DNA of 64,000 bases from Salisapilia sapeloensis (lineage: Eukaryota; Oomycota; Peronosporomycetes; Peronosporales; Salisapiliaceae), in the NCBI GenBank assembly GCA_023334545.1, contig JAADVB010000076.1, positions 1 through 64,000 of the forward strand. Direction: 5' to 3'. The translations under genes and the position numbers were made by a program. The notes under the pieces are model-generated. The model was given only the letters and a program-made list of their open reading frames with translations. It had not been told where the DNA came from and searched no databases. Shown piece after piece: positions 42,929 through 53,619 of the stretch (its first letter is position 1; each line of letters begins with the position of its first letter).

Positions 42929-44937
42929 CGCGTTTGCTTCGAGTAGAAGTTTGTGGACTGTACGGATTTGTTGCTTTCCAACCAAAGAAAACGAGCTTCC
43001 AATAGGCAGAGCTTCGTCGTTGTCAAATTGAGCTGGCTTGGCGTAGTGATGGGCGTCATACAGGACTATGGCATCTCTTGCTTTCCAGCTTTAAGAACTA
43101 GCCGAATACGCAGCAGTGCTTGAGTGGGTATGTGCAGGGTCATCCCAATGTACCCTCCATTGCTGATACCTTGTCTACTGAAGGTTATCATTCGATAAAA
43201 GTACCTGTACAGGCACAAAGGCTACTGTCGGTGCAAAGCGGCATGTTTCTGTACATGTTTATCAGTCGATCCACCACCTGTCTCATCAGCGGAGTAACCG
43301 GCAATTGCGCGTGCCTGACCAAACTTCCGACATGTTGCGTACAAATTAGAGAATAGCGAGGTCTTATTGATATATTACTCCACCAAGTTCATAGCGCGTA
43401 AGGGTCGAAGAGGGCGTACAAAAAGGTACTAGCGCCAGGTTACCGGTAGTTTGGATATTTCCGATTCGCATGAAATCAGAAAGTAGCTTAATTGCTCACA
43501 GCCCATGCAAGTTCACTGCTAGCAGGAGGATCGTCATCGCATTTCAAAGCGTATATTAGTGCATAGAACTCGTTGCTACAGATATGAAAGCCAGAATTTC
43601 GCACATTCATGGTGCCTTCCGTGATTTGGAGTGTACCGAATGTACCGTACGCGTATCATAAAGCGACTTAGGCATGTAAGAAGGATAAAGCCATCAAGAA
43701 CAGGACAGCAAGTGGGAGTGAAGTAGCGCATGTCAGCCTGCACAACGCAATGCTCCGTGTGTTTGTGCTGAAAATCTACAGACATAGCCTGCTATCACAG
43801 AAGGATGAGCAATTATATTCGCTTTCTAATTACAGCTTTTGCTACTACAACTGTTTGATGCTATGGGTGAAACATCAAAGGTACGCTCTATTTGGACAAC
43901 CATCGATGTGTCGAGCAGCTTTGCAACCAGCTTTTGGCCAAGCGGCGGAACTCTCCTCAGGACCATGTGATAATCCATCAACGTTCGAGTGTCGACACGA
44001 AAAGCAAGTTTGCCTTCGAAACACGCGTCAGAGCTGACAATGGATATTGATCTGTACTCTGCTTTATCGTTCACCTCGTGCGGATATAGTGCGCTTGATC
44101 TATGAGCTACATGCGCTATTCTTGAAGTTGTGTACGCATTCACACCGTGGCGATAGTTTTGCTTTCTGACTGAAGCTTTCCCGGATAGTCACACTTTGTC
44201 GACTACTCGTCATATCTAGGCATACCATCTCAAGCACACTCGAAAGATACGAAGTCTCATCTATTCATCGAAAATTCATACGGATCTAGTGCAGTACAGA
44301 AAATCTAGACGATCGAGCGTTTAAATACTGCCGAGTCGCACATGTCTGACAATGTCTCTCAAATACAAATCCATTTGTCCTATTCATCGAATGGCACGAT
44401 TGCTAGAAACTTGAGCCCTGCTAGAGATACCTCTTTTGTCGCCCGTCGGACTATTGAGTCGCGATGAGTTACTCCGAATGACTGGTAACCATACAAATGC
44501 AGAGAAAATATCATTACAACACTGATACGACGTATATCTTTGATGGATTCCTATCAGCATCCCTGCTGTCGAAAATTTGCGCCTTGACATGACTCCGAGA
44601 TTCGTCCATATCCATTGCTTTTCACACAGAGCTGTCATGAGGATGTGTGTCCTGTAGAGAAGACTCTGGAACATTTGTACGCACCTGACCTATAGTACAC
44701 CCCACTAGATACTATTTCGAATACCAAAACCTCCACTCGATTAATCTACCTTCGTTTGCTTAAAAAGATGAGACATTCGCACTTGCATGCACAAAGAGGG
44801 TTTCACCTTCACTTTTGATGCTGTAAAGGTACTTTCATACGGTCATCCAATCCGCTTAATCTATCCGTACCGCATCTGTACCAGTTTGCGAGTGGCTGTC
44901 GCGATCGGAAGAATCGCCCCGTCCGCCGTTGGTTGTC
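42929..44937. other. 2-kb spacer with possible gene relic
   Basis: No intact gene. On the minus strand, 43826-44143 and blocks near 43490-43600 have coding-like composition (for example ERTFDVSP and SELAWAVSN stretches), but their frames do not join with clear splice sites. They may be remains of another gene next to the START/FYVE-like gene, though I see no direct similarity to it. The left end carries that gene's promoter. Confidence 0.4.
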
Positions 44938-45933
44938 ATGCCCCAAGGATCGATGACAGGAGATGAACGACGTTTCGCACCGACTGCAGCGTCCATTGCC
45001 ACTCCAATAGGCACCCGAAGCTTCGTGTCGGGTGCGGCGGCGGGCGTCGTGGCCGACAGCGTCCTCCATCCGCTCGACACGATCAATTTGCGTATCAAAG
45101 TGCACAATCACGCGCACAGTACCAAGTACGCTGGCTTACTCCGCTCCATTCGCACGATCCTCAAAGAGGAAGGCGTGCGAGGATACTATGCAGGCTTCGG
45201 AACGACCCTCCTGTCGTCTCCGATCTGCGCCGCAGCCTACTTCGGGACGTACGAGACGCTCAAGTCAGTTGCGAGCAATCACCTAGAGGCAACGAAGCCG
45301 TCCAAGACGCAGGCTTCCATGGTGTACTTTGCGTCTGGAGCATGCAGTGAGCTCGTGATCTCGGCCGTGACGGTCCCGACGGAAGTCATCAAGTCTCGAC
45401 TGCAATTAGGACGCAACCCACGCATGGCTTCCGGTGGTGCGGTGCAGTACAATAAGAATTATAGAAACACTCTCAATGCGTTGAGGACGATCGTGAGGGC
45501 GGAGGGGCTGAGGGGTTTGTACTCTGGCTATACAGCGTGCATCAGTGTCGATACGCTCTACTCGGCGTGCTCCTTCCTCGCCTACGAGACGATGAAGCGA
45601 GAGTATCTTGCTGTGGCCGAGAAAGATCGTCTGGGGACGGTGGATTCTCTCGGTATTGGAGCTTTGGCAGGTGGGTGCGCAGCCTTTGTGTCCAATCCGC
45701 TAGACGTTGTGACGGTGCGACTGATGACGCAGGGGCATCGACGCGTCTACAATGGACTGCAGGACTGTATGAAGGCGACGGTCAAGAGAGAGGGCGTGAG
45801 GGGCTTGTGGAAAGGAGGCATGTGCCGCATGATCCACGTCATGCCTTCCACGGGCATCTCGTTCGGGGTGTACGAGACGATCAAGAGATGGCTCTATGAC
45901 GGAGATCTTCCTGAATTTGATCTAGACGCATGA
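44938..45933 (+). CDS. Mitochondrial carrier (SLC25 family)
   Basis: A six-helix inner-membrane solute carrier of 331 residues, single exon; the ATG at 44938 is preceded by an in-frame TTG that is not a likely start. The three repeats carry the carrier signature: HPLDTINLRIK, VPTEVIKSRLQ and NPLDVVTVRLM. Each is followed by the EG-type partner (KEEGVRGYYAGFG, RAEGLRGLYSGY, KREGVRGLWKGG). The VPTEV form in repeat two resembles S-adenosylmethionine and related carriers. Substrate assignment from this alone is weak; mitoferrin-like carriers are an alternative. Confidence 0.9.
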   Translation: MPQGSMTGDERRFAPTAASIATPIGTRSFVSGAAAGVVADSVLHPLDTINLRIKVHNHAHSTKYAGLLRSIRTILKEEGVRGYYAGFGTTLLSSPICAAAYFGTYETLKSVASNHLEATKPSKTQASMVYFASGACSELVISAVTVPTEVIKSRLQLGRNPRMASGGAVQYNKNYRNTLNALRTIVRAEGLRGLYSGYTACISVDTLYSACSFLAYETMKREYLAVAEKDRLGTVDSLGIGALAGGCAAFVSNPLDVVTVRLMTQGHRRVYNGLQDCMKATVKREGVRGLWKGGMCRMIHVMPSTGISFGVYETIKRWLYDGDLPEFDLDA

Positions 45934-47139
45934 CGTGCCAATGTCCTCTGTTTAAAATACAATGTCTTTGCTCCAGTGGCATTTACGCCTGGAGTTATTA
46001 TAGTTCGTGAGGTTTTGTTCATACAAGTAGTTTTCCAAGGGAGTTTGCATTGGTATGTAGCGTAAAAATTCCATTACAGACCGGCGAGTTACTTGGTCGA
46101 ATGACATTCAGGTAGGAAGTAAGTGCGTTGAAAGATATGTACGATACAAAGTGAAGATGCGATAGCACGATGAGGAGGGATATGTAGAGGCAACGTGAGC
46201 TTACTTTGCAGAGTGAGATATGAAAAAGATGCAGCACATACGAGGCATGCTGTGAACCATCTTCAAATTGTCCTTGTTGATCCTTTATGTCAAAAACTAT
46301 GATTTTGTGGCTAGCGTCGAACAGAAGCTGTCCTCTCTTTTAGTGCTTACAGAGAAGGTAATGCAAGCTTCTTGCTACTTTGTTATCTCTTCATCTAATA
46401 AAAGTAAGAGATAAGCTGGTTGCTTTAGTGTCGTTGCGAATAACATATAAAACAAATATTTAATTATGTTGATAGAAACAAAGATAAACCTTCAGACCGT
46501 CATTATCGTCGTAGAAACTTGTTGGGAGCCTTGAGATGTCGACTCAAGGCTTTCTGATGCAATCTTACCATTAATTTGCTATATGAAAGCAAACAAGAAC
46601 TGCATTTGTTGTTTACGAAAGGCTTTTTGCTGACGCTTTCAGCTATATAGAGTCGCCGCAACATTTGGTAAATGAAGTACTCCATTTATAGACTTCTGCT
46701 TCGTTATCCATCCTTTGTTTCAAATCCATTTCGCCAAAGCAACCTGTTCGTTTAATAATGCAACGGATGCGCACGTAATTTGTCCCATCATACAGTACGC
46801 TGGTAGCCTGGACACATTCGACTCTCTACACGATTCCTAGCACAACTTCATGTAGGCAATAGGAATCCTGCAACCATGTTGCTAGGATTTTTCTCTTGAA
46901 ATCAATAATTGGCTTTAGTTTTGCTAGAGCTACGTCTTCCTGATGATGCTTATTGCTATTTGAGTTGGACACTACTTGTAGTTTTGGAGCAAAGTCAAGC
47001 ATAATTAATACCTCATGAGCTGTGCAACTTTAATGGGTAGTTGCCGGTATATGCCATGAACTACTGCCAACGACTTGACCAGCACTACGTACTAATACAA
47101 GACCGAACCACTTGTGGATATATATATTAATTTCGTTTG
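45934..47139. other. 1.2-kb AT-rich spacer
   Basis: It holds the 3' ends of the carrier and the convergent ankyrin gene. Frames at 46019-46237 and 46503-46685 show no recognisable content. No repeat or RNA gene is seen. Confidence 0.5.
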
Positions 47140-48795
47140 TTACTCATTCATCCGATGGGCATGCAGCCATGACACCAAATCCCATTTCGATCGTATAGAA
47201 ATCCAGTCAAGGTCATCTAGGCGGAACATTTCCGTGCCTCTTCCTCGGAGGATATAGTCCACCAGCTCAATATGTCCATTCGACGCCGCTTGAATCACAC
47301 CACGAATCGAACAAGTTCCCTTACTAGCAAGAGACCGATGCTCTAGCCACTGGAGGACTCTCAAATGCCCATTCCACGCAGCTTCATCCATCGCCAGAGT
47401 GCTGCATTCTTCTCCATTCTGATAGAGCCATTCGACAACGGGCATGTGGCCTCCACAAGCCGCCGCCGCCATCGCCTCCTCGGACGTATATCCTTCCCGA
47501 CGATGTGCACGGAGGAACTCGATCACATCCAAGTGGCCATTGCTGATGGCACCATCCATAGCCAACTTCGAGCAACCTTCAGTTCGATAATAGTGCAAGT
47601 ATTGGACGACATCCAAATGACCATTCCGAGCGCTGTCATCAAGAGCACGAATGGATCCTCCTTCATGTCTGTTTTCAGCCAGCCAGCGCACCATACTAAA
47701 ATGTCCGGCAGCAGCACTACCATCGAATGCATCGATCGTCGCCCCAGCAGCAGTATTGGCATGTAGCCACTTGACAGTCTCCAAGTGGTTGTTCCGAGAT
47801 GCCCAATCCATCGCATGCGTCGTACAACCTTCCGACCGGTTTGCATGCATCCACTTTACGATCGATAGTCGACCGCATTCTGCCGCCCAGTCTATCGCTC
47901 TGTGAGAACAAGGAGCGTTCATCGCTTCATGGAGCCAGATGACTACATCCAAATGGTTGTTTCGACAAGCCCAGTCCATAGCAGCAGGAGTGCACTCGAC
48001 CAAAGGGTAGTGCAGAGAAAGCCATTTGAGAACGCCTAGATGTCCGTTGCAAGCTGCTCTATCCAGAGCTGAGCTAGTGACACCACCGCCGCGATGTCTA
48101 TACAGCCACCGTAACAAGCCCAAGTTTCCACAAGATGCAGCACCGTCCATCGCCATGGTGGACGACGGAATGTCGCGTACATGCGTGTGCAGCCAAAAGA
48201 CAACTACCAACTGACCACCACAAGCTGCTCGGTCCAGTGTCCGAGGTGTACAGGGAGAAAGATCGTTGGACAAAAGCCACTGGACACACTTGATATGCCC
48301 TTTTTCAGCGACAATGTCGATTGCATCCGACCTACATCTCTCTGTTCTATTTTGCAACAACCACTCTGCGGTTTCAAGATGGCCGTTGGATAGGGCCCAA
48401 TCCATGGCAAAGGCTGCTGCTCCTGGAGGTACATGCGGATGTAGCCATGTGACAATGTCCAAGTGTCCTCTTTCAGCTGCACGCTCGAGGAGTTCACCTG
48501 GGAGCTCCCAGTTCGGGTGCAAAGTCTGAAGCCATTGCAGAATAGATAGCTGACCTAAAGATGCTGCTTGCTTGATGGCATTGTGCCAATCTCGATACGA
48601 GACGTACAAATTTGGATAGCACTGAAGTCGAGCTAGTAAATGACTTCGCTGATTGCGTACTGCATCGGAAATACTCAAAAGGTAGGAATGGTCGAGGAAG
48701 TCTTCGAGGAGATCCACCAATTGACCACTACCGACGATTGCATCATGCGGGCGGATTACCACTTCGACAGATCGCAGAGCGACCTCCCTTGCCAT
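47140..48795 (-). CDS. Ankyrin repeat protein, oomycete type
   Basis: A 551-residue protein made almost entirely of degenerate ankyrin repeats of about 33 residues, single exon. The repeats have the oomycete signature AMDWAxxNGHLxxVxWLHxNRxEGCT, seen at least twelve times (for example ERAAERGHLDIVTWLH, DGAASCGNLGLLRWLYRH, DWAAECGRLSIVKWMHANR). A short N-terminal segment of about 70 residues resembles an F-box-less cap. There is no membrane segment or catalytic domain. It should act as a protein-binding scaffold; partners cannot be inferred. The repeat DNA is divergent enough that no recent tandem expansion is visible. Confidence 0.92.
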   Translation of the reverse strand: MAREVALRSVEVVIRPHDAIVGSGQLVDLLEDFLDHSYLLSISDAVRNQRSHLLARLQCYPNLYVSYRDWHNAIKQAASLGQLSILQWLQTLHPNWELPGELLERAAERGHLDIVTWLHPHVPPGAAAFAMDWALSNGHLETAEWLLQNRTERCRSDAIDIVAEKGHIKCVQWLLSNDLSPCTPRTLDRAACGGQLVVVFWLHTHVRDIPSSTMAMDGAASCGNLGLLRWLYRHRGGGVTSSALDRAACNGHLGVLKWLSLHYPLVECTPAAMDWACRNNHLDVVIWLHEAMNAPCSHRAIDWAAECGRLSIVKWMHANRSEGCTTHAMDWASRNNHLETVKWLHANTAAGATIDAFDGSAAAGHFSMVRWLAENRHEGGSIRALDDSARNGHLDVVQYLHYYRTEGCSKLAMDGAISNGHLDVIEFLRAHRREGYTSEEAMAAAACGGHMPVVEWLYQNGEECSTLAMDEAAWNGHLRVLQWLEHRSLASKGTCSIRGVIQAASNGHIELVDYILRGRGTEMFRLDDLDWISIRSKWDLVSWLHAHRMNE

Positions 48796-49673
48796 GCCCT
48801 ATCCACTTTATGTTCTCGACGAACGTTTTGTAGAACTTCCTGCGTATGCTGAAGTATTCCAAGACAAAGAAAAGAATTTAGGTTGTACAGATTCATTCGA
48901 GCTGTCAATTTTCTCTTCCACAAAGCTGGTATATGTCGTTCAGGCAGAGCCGTTCTGCAAGGTCAGAGTGGTTTACTACAAAAGCGTTATAATCTACAAA
49001 GAACTTATCATAGCGTTTGTCGGTCTGCTATTTTATCATCGGCTCGGCTAATGCAAGAAGAATCTTGTATCAGGAGGCTGAACTTCAGTTTCTGATTGAG
49101 ACTACGAGTTTGGTGAATGCACATCGCTGAGGATTGTCCTTCTGAAGCAACGATCTGATTGTTGGAGATAAAATAGAGCTGAAGTTCACCATTAAGTGTC
49201 GTCCACACGAATACGATGCAAGCGTAAATCCACGATGTAAAATGATTTATTTTCTTTGTCAATGTATATTTATATCTCCTCTTGAGCCGTTTATCTTTAA
49301 GAAGTTTGATGACCGCAGGTTGTCACAATTTGGCTCTTAATCGATGTTTTAACAAGATGAAGTATGCCTACTATAAGTATGAGCAATTGAGTTGAAAGCC
49401 ATTCCACCAATTGACATCAAATACGATATCTGTAAGTGTGAAGTTGGCGGAAATAATTCCTTACATACGCGAAGACTTTTAGGACAGTCTACTACAAAAT
49501 GCTGTTTAACTCTTAAGAATTGAACTCAAACAACCTACAAAAAGAATGTTGGGAGCAATTCCATCATCCGCCGGTGAAAAATAAGCCGAGTGCATCTCGA
49601 GTTTGAGGGGCAAATTCAGAAAGCAGGTGTAACATAGCCTCTTCAACATAAAACAGCTGACTGCAAAAGGTTT
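48796..49673. other. Spacer between ankyrin gene and tRNA
   Basis: It includes the ankyrin gene promoter at its left end. Plus-strand frames at 48794-49095 have no recognisable content. A T-run just past the tRNA 3' end (about 49662-49665 on the minus strand) probably ends RNA polymerase III transcription. Confidence 0.5.
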
Positions 49674-49745
49674 TGCCCCCAGGCAGGATTGAACTACCGA
49701 CCTTCCGCTTACTAAGCGGGTGCTCTACCACTGAGCTATAGGGGC
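49674..49745 (-). tRNA. trnT-AGU: tRNA-Thr, anticodon AGT
   Basis: A 72-nt cloverleaf read on the minus strand. The acceptor stem is GCCCCTA/TGGGGGC, with one G-T pair and discriminator A. The D arm is GCTC-AGTGGTA-GAGC. The anticodon loop TTAGTAA gives AGT (threonine). The T arm is GGTAG-TTCAATC-CTGCC. CCA is not encoded. There is no intron. The A box (TAGCTCAGTGGTA) and B box (GGTAGTTCAATCC) promoters are present, and a TTTT terminator follows within about 12 bases. The outermost anticodon-stem pair is C-A, a mild mismatch. Confidence 0.93.
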
Positions 49746-50249
49746 TGATGGCTGTCACAATTTTATTGTAATTTAAATTAAACAACATGAATAGAAACAA
49801 AGTAACTACTTTAGATCACCTAGGACGGGCGTAGTGTGTTTGATCGTACCCATGCTGCTGCAAGTTTGAACGAAAATTGGTTACTAGTCACAAGACACAA
49901 TTTGACACTCGGCTCTAATTGATTCAGATATCCTGAACTTTGATGAAAAGTACTAACTTAGGCATTAAACTGGATGAAGCTTCGTCTTTAGGTGATCATT
50001 GTTTTGCTTACTCGTTAAGGGAAGTCAAAGTTTGAAGACCACGCAGAAATTTGCTGTATACTGTACCCACGAATATAATCACCGGCCTGCAGAAATCTCA
50101 GACCGATTAGATAATCAACATCCAATGTTTCCATAGGATGAAAATATAATAACCGGACGACCAAAACATCAATATTCAAGCCATGGACTTATAAAACGAC
50201 TTTTAACAACTCTAATACCCCTTTAGATGATTAGTGCATGCTATTGAGT
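49746..50249. other. Spacer between tRNA and RCC1 gene
   Basis: About 500 AT-rich bases holding the 3' end of the RCC1/UBR gene. No frame or repeat of note is seen. Confidence 0.5.
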
Positions 50250-52927
50250 TCATGCAGTTTCAGAACACGGATGGTCTTCTTCTATGTTGGCGGGTAACTC
50301 TGCTTGAAACATGCAATGCTGACCGTCAGCGCAGTTGCATTCACGGCTTAGCGTATCTTCCAAAGTATACGAGAGCTCCAGACAATGCGAAGCATGACAG
50401 CGGTATGCACAGGCGATACAGACAGTATTCATCCCACAAGATCCGCACCGATAGAGGATGCGAAGACTGTCTGACTTTAGACTTTCGTGCTGCGGTAATG
50501 CAAGGCACATCTCAAACGCTTCATTGTGAAGTCAGAATGGTGAACGACAAAGCCCTATATAGTAGCGATACCTGGTGCTCCTCCAATCTTCCGTCGCTGA
50601 TTCTCTTTCTTTGGGGCTATAAAGTTAAAAAAACAATAGTGAAACGTCCAGTCAACCTGTCTTTAAAACGACAGTTACCTCGATCTCCCCATACAAATGT
50701 TCGTCCTCTTCCTGCTTTGACTCCAACCAAGTGCAGGTCGTCCAGCTCTACCTATTTCGACGGTTAAGTGATGAGGTTGATTTCTACTCGTGGATAAAAG
50801 TATGAAGATCGTACCTTCACTGGCAACAAAACGGTTGTGGTAGAAAAATCTGCATGAGGGATATTGTCATTCGCATGCACGCTCTTTCCCCATGCCCAAA
50901 CTTCTTTTCGCTCCGATAGTGCGATGGAATGATGCTCACCGGCAAATATGTATTCGATCTTTTCCTTCCGAATCTCCGTAACTGATCGAGGCAGTAGACA
51001 ATCCCAATTATCTCGGTGACCTAATGTCAAAGCCCGTCAAGGCTAACGAGAGTATACAGCGAACAACATGAAGCGATACATGTACCTAGTTGACCGTGCT
51101 TGTTACTTCCCCACGACCATACACAGACACCTCCACCTTTATCCATTTCTATACAAATTGCATGGCAAATATAAGTTTACGAGCGCATAGAAACATAATG
51201 GTTGCTCATCGCATGAATAAATGTACCTGACAAAGCCAGATTATGGGCACCTCCAGCACTTACTGTCAATACTTTCTATCGTATGAAATAAGGAATTCCG
51301 CATCGTACACAGTTACTGCAGGCATGATCACAAGTCGTCTTACCCTTCCTCGAAAAAAATCAATTCGAATTGGTCTCGCCATCGTTGTTTCGCTATTGTG
51401 GCCTAGTCGTCTACAGAAATAACGTGATGACGATAGTAGATATTAGTGGACAACATTGTTATTCACCCATTCGAGCCGCAGCCCCATGAATACACTTGTC
51501 GATCAAAAAATGTAGCGCCGATAACCGCAATAGAATGATCATTTCCAGCTGTGATATGGATGACATGCAAGATATCTAGCCCTTGTACCTTTGTTGGCTC
51601 GGAGCAGTACTCGACCGAGCCTATTACGATCGTAAGTCTGAATATACTATGTGATTGCACACGATGGTCTAGCCGCCGTACCTACGCCAAGTTGGCTATA
51701 TCGATTGTCACCAAAAGCAAATAGTCCGTCATGCTCTGTCAATATGAGAGCATGCTGTCGTCCTGCACTTAGCTGCAGAACTCTTTTGTTGGAAAAGAAA
51801 GACAGGACCCTTGGTGACGGGCTACATTCGTTATGACCAAGTCCAAGAACTCCTCGGTCACCAAGTCCCCAGACATACACTATAGAATATAGGTGAGCAC
51901 GAATAAATGCAAGACAAAAAGTTGCTTACACAAATTATGCACACGTTTATCCCTCTCTTCCATTTTATATCTTTGCAGTAATTTGGATTTGACAGATAGT
52001 CTTCGACCTTGAACAGATCTTGGTGCATTCGATGAAGACTCGGAAGGCGTTGTAGACACAATCGTGTTTGTTGGAACTAGGCAAAGCCATGTATCATATG
52101 TTAGCATGTCCAAACCCATAAACTTGACATTGTACGTACCTACTAAAGCAAATGACGAGTATTCTGTAGCTGCGATAACAGTAACCTTTCCATCGACCAA
52201 TCCTTCCACGTGATGTGGCAATGACGATTCTTTTTCTATCGATTCGATCCCTAAAGCTCCATGAGTGTTGTCCCCACAAGCAAATACCTTGGACGATTCT
52301 ATTGAAAGAGAGAGGATAAAGATAAGATGGAAAATAGCTATGCAGCAACACACCACTTAGCATCAGCGTATGATACTTTCCGGATGCCACCTATCGTCAT
52401 TTGAATCACGAGATGTACTTAGTACCACAAACAGCGACCATTGGTAAACTCATACGTCGATAAATTTGGCCTCTCGCTCGAAAGTAATTTCTGTACCACG
52501 CCGACGATAGAGCTTTACTTTTTCACTGATGATGGGCGTAACTTCTGGCTTCGCAAGCTCTCTTTCACTTTTATATAAAGCACCTCGCTCCGAGTTACCC
52601 CATCCATACTGTTGCCATCTATCTCTCGGGCCAGTAAATTCCACGTTTACATCTCCAATTCGCCACTCTTGCTTCCGATGAACGAGGCACTCTGTACAAA
52701 AGCATCCACTCTGGCCTGGAAAATGCCTACCCATCTACACGTGCGCAAGTTCGTTACAACGTACGATATGTGTGAAAAGCAGTACAGACATCTTTATCAT
52801 CTTTCTTTTTCGAAGTAGTGTCCTCTCCTGACGCTGATACTTGGTGCTTTTCAATCACGTCTTGATCACGAAGTCGTCGTCGGAGAATCTTATCGAAAAC
52901 ATTAATGTCCGTAGTCGTGTCTCGCAT
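50250..52927 (-). CDS. RCC1-repeat protein with C-terminal UBR-type zinc finger
   Basis: The 14 exons run 52927-52790, 52734-52456, 52390-52354, 52298-52140, 52076-51930, 51879-51682, 51620-51467, 51410-51344, 51275-51227, 51148-51086, 51020-50815, 50751-50679, 50616-50572 and 50518-50250. All join in phase to give 627 residues. RCC1 blades show VASGKYHTLML, VFACGDNTHGALG, VWGLGDRGVLGLGH, SAGRQHALILTE, AFGDNRYSQLGVG, ITAGNDHSIAV, YSWGCGSNGRLGH, SAGGAHNLALS and WSWGSNKHGQLG. The C-terminal finger (about 543-607) has C563, C566, C572, C575, H580, H583, C599, C601 and C607, arranged as in UBR7-like UBR boxes. It may recognise N-terminal or histone ligands, with the propeller as scaffold. A few splice choices (exons 5-6, 13-14) are less certain. 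Confidence 0.8.
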
Positions 52928-53178
52928 TGCTGCAGGTATCAGCAGACAGAGCGGGGGTTTCAGCGTCTTTTGGGAATGCTTAACCTCAAGGTAGAAAAAG
53001 AGGTCCATGAGTACGTGTGTGATAATAGCAAGAAACGCAGCCTTTGATATTCAAGTCCATGTACTTTAATTAAACTAGTGACTACTTCTGACGATGGAAA
53101 ATATCAATGCGAAGTTGAATCGCTCAATTGATGACGTAACTACCTTGAAGATGCTGGGGTGTTGGATACAGGTCATCC

Positions 53179-53619
53179 TCACACCATCACCTCTGGCTCC
53201 ATGTCACTAGCAATAAGGCTGTTGATGATGCTCATCAGCGACTGCAAGTCTTCATCGTTGTTTGTGTCCACGAGGACCGTGTCGATGGGATCAAATACGA
53301 GTGGAGAACTAACAAAGCTGACATCGGTTGGACTCGCTGGTCGTTGGCATTCTCCAGCAGGTGCGACGCCTGCTCTCTCGGCTTTCTTTGCTTCTCGCTT
53401 CTTGCGTTCAAGTCGTCGCTGGTTGTAGTTTGCTCGCTCTCGATGGTACTCGCAGAATCGGTGGAAGGCTCCGTCGCGCTTAATCGCTCGGAAGTTGGAG
53501 CAGACTTTACTTGGGTATCCGCACCGTGGGTGCTGACTCATTGGAGCCTTTGAACACTGGGGTTCAAGTGCACACAAGCTGGAGTCCAGAAAGGTGTCGA
53601 GTGGAAGGTCAGAGTACAT
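53179..53619 (-). CDS. Short C/H-cluster basic protein
   Basis: A 146-residue, single-exon protein. A probable small zinc-binding module has C33, C40, H53, C56 and H59, in CGYPSKVCSNFRAIKRDG and HRFCEYHRERANYNQRRL. It runs into a Lys/Arg-rich helix to about residue 80, then an acidic tail with DLQSLMSIINSLI. Proteins with this C-x-YP-x-C-x-N-x-R then C-x-x-H layout are, to my knowledge, a recurrent oomycete group without assigned function. The cluster plus basic helix suggests nucleic acid binding. Confidence 0.75.
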   Translation of the reverse strand: MYSDLPLDTFLDSSLCALEPQCSKAPMSQHPRCGYPSKVCSNFRAIKRDGAFHRFCEYHRERANYNQRRLERKKREAKKAERAGVAPAGECQRPASPTDVSFVSSPLVFDPIDTVLVDTNNDEDLQSLMSIINSLIASDMEPEVMV

